DNA of 64,000 bases from Methylococcus mesophilus. Its GTDB lineage: Bacteria; Pseudomonadota; Gammaproteobacteria; Methylococcales; Methylococcaceae. The notes below the pieces were generated by a model that was not told the origin of the DNA, did not search any database, and worked only from the letters and a program-made list of their open reading frames with translations. The translations under genes and the position numbers were made by a program. Position 1 is the stretch's first letter, and each line of letters starts with the position of its first letter. Location of the stretch: NCBI RefSeq assembly GCF_026247885.1, contig NZ_CP110921.1, positions 1,302,001-1,366,000 on the forward strand, given 5' to 3'. This document shows, piece after piece, positions 62,065-64,000 of the stretch.

Positions 62065-63723
62065 ATGTCACACCAATCCGACCTCATCGGCACCGACATC
62101 CACGCCTACCTGGCCCAGCACGAGAAGAAGGAACTGCTGCGGCTGCTGACCTGCGGCAGCGTCGACGACGGCAAGAGCACCCTGATCGGGCGGCTGCTGC
62201 ATGACTCCAAGATGATCTACGAGGACCAGCTCAGCGCGGTCCGGCGCGACAGCCTCAAATCCGGCACCACCGGCGGCGAGCTGGATCTCGCCCTGCTGGT
62301 CGACGGCCTCCAGGCCGAGCGCGAGCAGGGCATCACCATCGACGTCGCCTACCGCTACTTCTCCACGGCCCAGCGCAAGTTCATCATCGCCGACACCCCC
62401 GGCCACGAGCAGTACACCCGCAACATGGCCACCGGCGCCTCCACCTGCGACTTGGCCATCATCCTGATCGACGCCCGCCACGGGGTGCAGGTGCAGACCC
62501 GGCGCCACAGCTACATCGTCTCGCTCCTGGGGATCAAGCACGTCCTGGTCGCCATCAACAAGATGGACCTGATGGACCACAGCGAAGCCGTATTCGACCG
62601 CATCCGCGCCGACTATCTCGCCTTCGCCGACAAGCTCGAGCTGCACGACGTGCGCTTCATCCCGATCTCCGCCTTGAACGGCGACAACGTGGTGCACAAG
62701 AGCGCGGCCATGCCCTGGTACGGCGGGCCGTCCCTGATCGCGCTGCTCAACACCCTCGAGATCGCCCAGGACCGGAACTTCGACGACCCGCGCTTCCCGG
62801 TGCAGTACGTCAACCGGCCCCACCTCGACTTCCGCGGCTACAGCGGCACCGTCGCCGCCGGGGTGTTCAAACCGGGCGACCCGGTCCTGGTGCTGCCGGC
62901 CAGGACGACCAGCCGGATCCAGTCCATCGTCACCTACGACGGCGAACTGGAGGCAGCCTTCCCGCCCCAGGCCGTCACCCTCACCCTGGAGGACGAGATC
63001 GACGTCAGCCGCGGCGACCTCCTGGTGCACCCCGACCGCCTGCCGCACCTCGACAGCCGCTTCGAGGCGCATCTGGTGTGGATGACCGAAGCCCCGCTGA
63101 TTCCGGGGAAGCAATACCTCCTCAAGCACGCCACCCGGACCCTCACCGGCTCGGTGGCCGCCATCCGCCACCGGATCGACGTCAACACCTTGGAACAGCA
63201 CCCGGCCGGTCAGCTCAATCTCAACGAGATCGGTTTGTGCGAGCTGGCATTGAGCGCTCCGCTGGCATTTGACGCCTATGCCCGCTGCAAGGATACCGGC
63301 GCCTTCATCGTCATCGACCGGCTGACCAACGTCACCGTCGGCGCCGGCATGATTTCAGGTCCGGTCCAGGGCGAAACCGGCTTCCGCAAGGTCACCGCCG
63401 AGGAGCGCGCCGCCCGCTTCGGCCAGAAGGCCCTCACCGTCTGGCTCACCGGACCCCAGCGTCATGAGATGGCTTATCGGCTCGAGCGGCAGTTGTTCGA
63501 ACGAGGCTTCGTTTGTGCGGTGGTCGAAGCCGATCGGCTCGGCGCTCAAGCCGCCCTGGTGGCGGAGAACATCGTGCGGGCCGGCATCGTCTGCCTCTGC
63601 GCGTCCGACACGGCTCCGGAGGCGGACGGTGCCAATCGTGTAATCACGGAAGGCTCCCTGGACCTCGAAGAACTGCTCGCTCTGTTGGTTCCGGCCGCCG
63701 CCGCGCCGGATTTCGTGATCTGA
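62065..63723 (+). CDS. cysN: Sulfate adenylyltransferase subunit 1 with degenerate APS-kinase-like tail
   Basis: 552 aa. The GTPase part (about 1-450) has [20 protein letters not shown] (P-loop), [37 protein letters not shown] and the beta-barrel domains; it drives APS formation with CysD. The last 100 residues resemble the start of CysC in a CysNC fusion ([20 protein letters not shown]), but the kinase P-loop GLSGSGKST is replaced by GPQRHEMAY and the domain is about half length, so APS kinase activity is unlikely. The gene ends before the terminator at 63870. Confidence 0.93.
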   Translation: MSHQSDLIGTDIHAYLAQHEKKELLRLLTCGSVDDGKSTLIGRLLHDSKMIYEDQLSAVRRDSLKSGTTGGELDLALLVDGLQAEREQGITIDVAYRYFSTAQRKFIIADTPGHEQYTRNMATGASTCDLAIILIDARHGVQVQTRRHSYIVSLLGIKHVLVAINKMDLMDHSEAVFDRIRADYLAFADKLELHDVRFIPISALNGDNVVHKSAAMPWYGGPSLIALLNTLEIAQDRNFDDPRFPVQYVNRPHLDFRGYSGTVAAGVFKPGDPVLVLPARTTSRIQSIVTYDGELEAAFPPQAVTLTLEDEIDVSRGDLLVHPDRLPHLDSRFEAHLVWMTEAPLIPGKQYLLKHATRTLTGSVAAIRHRIDVNTLEQHPAGQLNLNEIGLCELALSAPLAFDAYARCKDTGAFIVIDRLTNVTVGAGMISGPVQGETGFRKVTAEERAARFGQKALTVWLTGPQRHEMAYRLERQLFERGFVCAVVEADRLGAQAALVAENIVRAGIVCLCASDTAPEADGANRVITEGSLDLEELLALLVPAAAAPDFVI

Positions 63724-63869
63724 GCCAACGCCATCAGCCATTCCGGCCGGCAACGGATTGCCGGGTGGAACGGCCTTGCTCAAAGCCCGGCCAATTCACT
63801 CCTGTGAGTGCAAATGGCGATACAAAGCTGAGTCGCCGACATGGCGACGCCTCGATTCAAGCCCCGAAA

Positions 63870-63897
63870 AAAAACGCTGCCGAAGCAGCGTTTTTTT
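63870..63897 (+). terminator. Rho-independent terminator after cysN
   Basis: AAAACGCTGC-CGAA-GCAGCGTTTTTTT, a perfect stem with A and T runs, between the converging cysN and cytochrome oxidase genes; likely bidirectional. Confidence 0.9.
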
Positions 63898-63911
63898 AGG
63901 GTCGGCTCGTA

Positions 63912-64000
63912 TCAGAGCCAGTACACGAAGATGAACAGTCCGAGCCAGACGACGTCGACGAAGTGCCAATACCACGCAGCGGCTTCGAAAGCGAAATGGT
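63912..64000 (-). CDS. Cytochrome c oxidase subunit III, C-terminal end (partial)
   Basis: The last 28 complete codons read HFAFEAAAWYWHFVDVVWLG then LFIFVYWL and a stop, the highly conserved final helix of heme-copper oxidase subunit III (EaaaWYWHFVDvVWl). The gene starts beyond the right edge of the window on the minus strand and converges with cysN. Confidence 0.93.
   Translation of the reverse strand, partial: HFAFEAAAWYWHFVDVVWLGLFIFVYWL

Overview
The window is high-GC bacterial chromosome carrying one large mosaic insertion. Core content points to a gammaproteobacterium: glyQS with gmhB and an acyltransferase, adk followed by leuCDB-asd-fimV, rpsI/rplM, cysI, cysDN and the end of a cytochrome c oxidase subunit III gene. 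The gene order and protein styles most resemble Methylococcales such as Methylococcus. That placement is inference; no methane-oxidation gene is visible.

Region 1 (1-13 kb): glycyl-tRNA synthetase, heptose phosphatase and acyltransferase; an aminotransferase; a small membrane protein; an Anbu (ancestral proteasome-like) peptidase divergent from its usual partners, a circularly permuted ATP-grasp and an alpha-E protein; the antiporter NhaD; and sulfite reductase with a DUF934 partner. Region 2 (13-22 kb, minus strand): adk-leuC-leuD-leuB-asd-fimV, then a Tat-exported superoxide dismutase and a PhnA-like zinc ribbon protein.

Region 3 (22.6-48.9 kb) is an accretion zone at the 3' end of a tRNA-Gln gene (48,814-48,887). 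A 55-bp piece of the tRNA 3' end is repeated at 25,839-25,893, and an older degenerate piece lies at 22,598-22,642 where it cuts into an IS110 relic. From 22.6 to 25.8 kb lie an unknown membrane protein, an Ala/Lys-rich exported protein, an IS3-family element and transposase and toxin scraps. From 25.9 to 37 kb lie toxin-antitoxin pairs, solo or broken toxin-antitoxin genes, a pentapeptide-repeat protein, a methyltransferase, a hydrolase, two AT-richer exported proteins, a nuclease-related protein with a duplicated scrap, and a molybdopterin oxidoreductase of foreign composition. From 37.3 to 48.8 kb is an apparently complete filamentous-phage (inovirus) prophage: repressor, early genes, 1.4-kb hairpin-rich noncoding region, coat protein, adsorption protein, pVI-like protein, Zot-type assembly ATPase, replication initiator and tyrosine integrase next to the tRNA. 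A probable overprinted gene lies in another frame inside zot.

Region 4 (48.9-64 kb): rpsI/rplM, two polysaccharide genes (membrane nucleotide-sugar dehydratase and WecA/WbpL-type phosphoglycosyltransferase), then a sulfate-acquisition and activation block: DUF2292 protein, OprO/P-type porin, periplasmic sulfate-binding protein, degenerate EAL-domain protein, CysD and a CysN with a degenerate APS-kinase-like tail. The DUF2292-porin module is duplicated 4 kb upstream. The upstream porin copy is ruined, and two secreted proteins and an IS5-type relic lie between the copies. With cysI at 10.8 kb, the window holds much of the sulfate-to-sulfide route.
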